5,332 bases of DNA. Source: Bact-19 sp038319215. Lineage in GTDB: Bacteria > Bacteroidota > Bacteroidia > Bacteroidales > ML635J-15. Location of the stretch: assembly GCA_038319215.1 (NCBI GenBank), contig JBBQCZ010000220.1, forward strand, positions 1-5,332, written 5' to 3'. The position numbers and the translations under genes are program-made. The notes under the pieces are model-generated. The model searched no databases. It was not told where the DNA came from and worked only from the letters and a program-made list of their open reading frames with translations. Shown piece after piece: positions 5,159-5,332 of this stretch; within the stretch, counting starts at the first letter, position 1, and every line of letters begins with the position of its first letter.

Positions 5159-5332
5159 GGGCGCTGCTACATGGTATGATGGGGCAGTGGAGCTTTATGA
5201 GCTCGCAGGATTGAAGACACGTATCATTCCTGTATCATCTGATACATTTCCACGCCTCGCAAAACGACCATCATCTTCAGTTCTTAAAGTTACCAAAATT
5301 CCGCCCATGCGTCATTATCGCGATGCCCTGCG
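5133..5332 (+). pseudogene. rmlD: Truncated second copy of the rmlD 3' region
   Basis: From 5133 the frame reads DGIYHVANEGAATWYDGAVE and continues through LYELAGLKT into the same segment found at the left end. Together this is about 66 codons of RmlD up to the window edge. The GIYHVAN...WYDGA...L stretch is a typical C-terminal RmlD segment. There is no start codon or RmlD sequence upstream: the same frame has a TAA at 5085-5087, and the intervening codons do not look like RmlD. The copy therefore begins mid-gene and cannot encode an enzyme. If the molecule is circular, 5133-5219 joins 1-138 to give a 74-codon fragment ending at its natural stop. Confidence 0.85.
5220..5332 (+). repeat. Right copy of 113-bp perfect terminal direct repeat
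   Basis: This copy is identical to 1-113 and in the same orientation. Here the repeat is embedded in a longer rmlD stretch that extends 87 bases further left, to about 5133, so the duplicated region probably exceeds 113 bp on the chromosome. It ends only because the window ends. Confidence 0.95.

Noticed and set aside
1..5332. CRISPR array, tRNA, rRNA or plasmid origin
   Set aside because: No regularly spaced repeats, cloverleaf-like segments, iterons with a Rep gene, or rRNA-like sequence were seen in either strand.

Overview
This 5.3 kb window holds a compact, AT-rich cargo block flanked by two copies of the 3' end of a host housekeeping gene. Positions 1-113 and 5220-5332 are identical. 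Both encode the C-terminal part of a dTDP-4-dehydrorhamnose reductase (RmlD/RfbD), so the host makes dTDP-rhamnose for surface polysaccharide. The rmlD pieces are visibly richer in G+C than the cargo, which suggests acquired DNA. I cannot place the organism: it is a bacterium whose cargo genes lack clear Shine-Dalgarno sites.

Layout. Positions 1-138 complete rmlD. A strong rho-independent terminator follows at 271-312, then a small repeat/hairpin patch at about 449-515. On the minus strand (2416 down to 529) lies a three-gene operon: a lamin-tail-domain (LTD) protein, a small TIR-domain protein and a caspase-like protease. A 128-bp divergent control region (2417-2544) carries three inverted repeats. 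Two of them overlap the -35 boxes of the two outward-facing promoters. On the plus strand, from 2545, is a LexA/CI-like S24 autoproteolytic repressor. It is followed by a frameshifted DUF2188-like/zinc-ribbon gene (3252-4341), an intact small three-helix membrane protein (4365-4643) and a frameshifted membrane-anchored protein (about 4674-5158). The last reading frame runs into the second rmlD fragment, which begins abruptly at about 5133.

How it may work (inference). TIR plus caspase-like protease is the core of the defence systems called type IV Thoeris. In these the TIR enzyme makes an NAD-derived signal when phage is sensed, and that signal switches on a caspase-like protease that kills or arrests the cell. 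Here an LTD protein is the first gene of the operon. The whole module appears to sit under a self-cleaving repressor through shared operators, as in a temperate-phage switch. This would give an immune operon that is silent until DNA damage or infection inactivates the repressor. The defence genes and the repressor are intact, while two of the three downstream plus-strand genes carry single-base frameshifts.

Mobility. No integrase, transposase or replication gene is visible. The terminal duplication fits either an island integrated into (or duplicated with) the rmlD 3' end, or a circular 5219-bp molecule or contig whose ends overlap by 113 bp. The sequence alone cannot decide between these.
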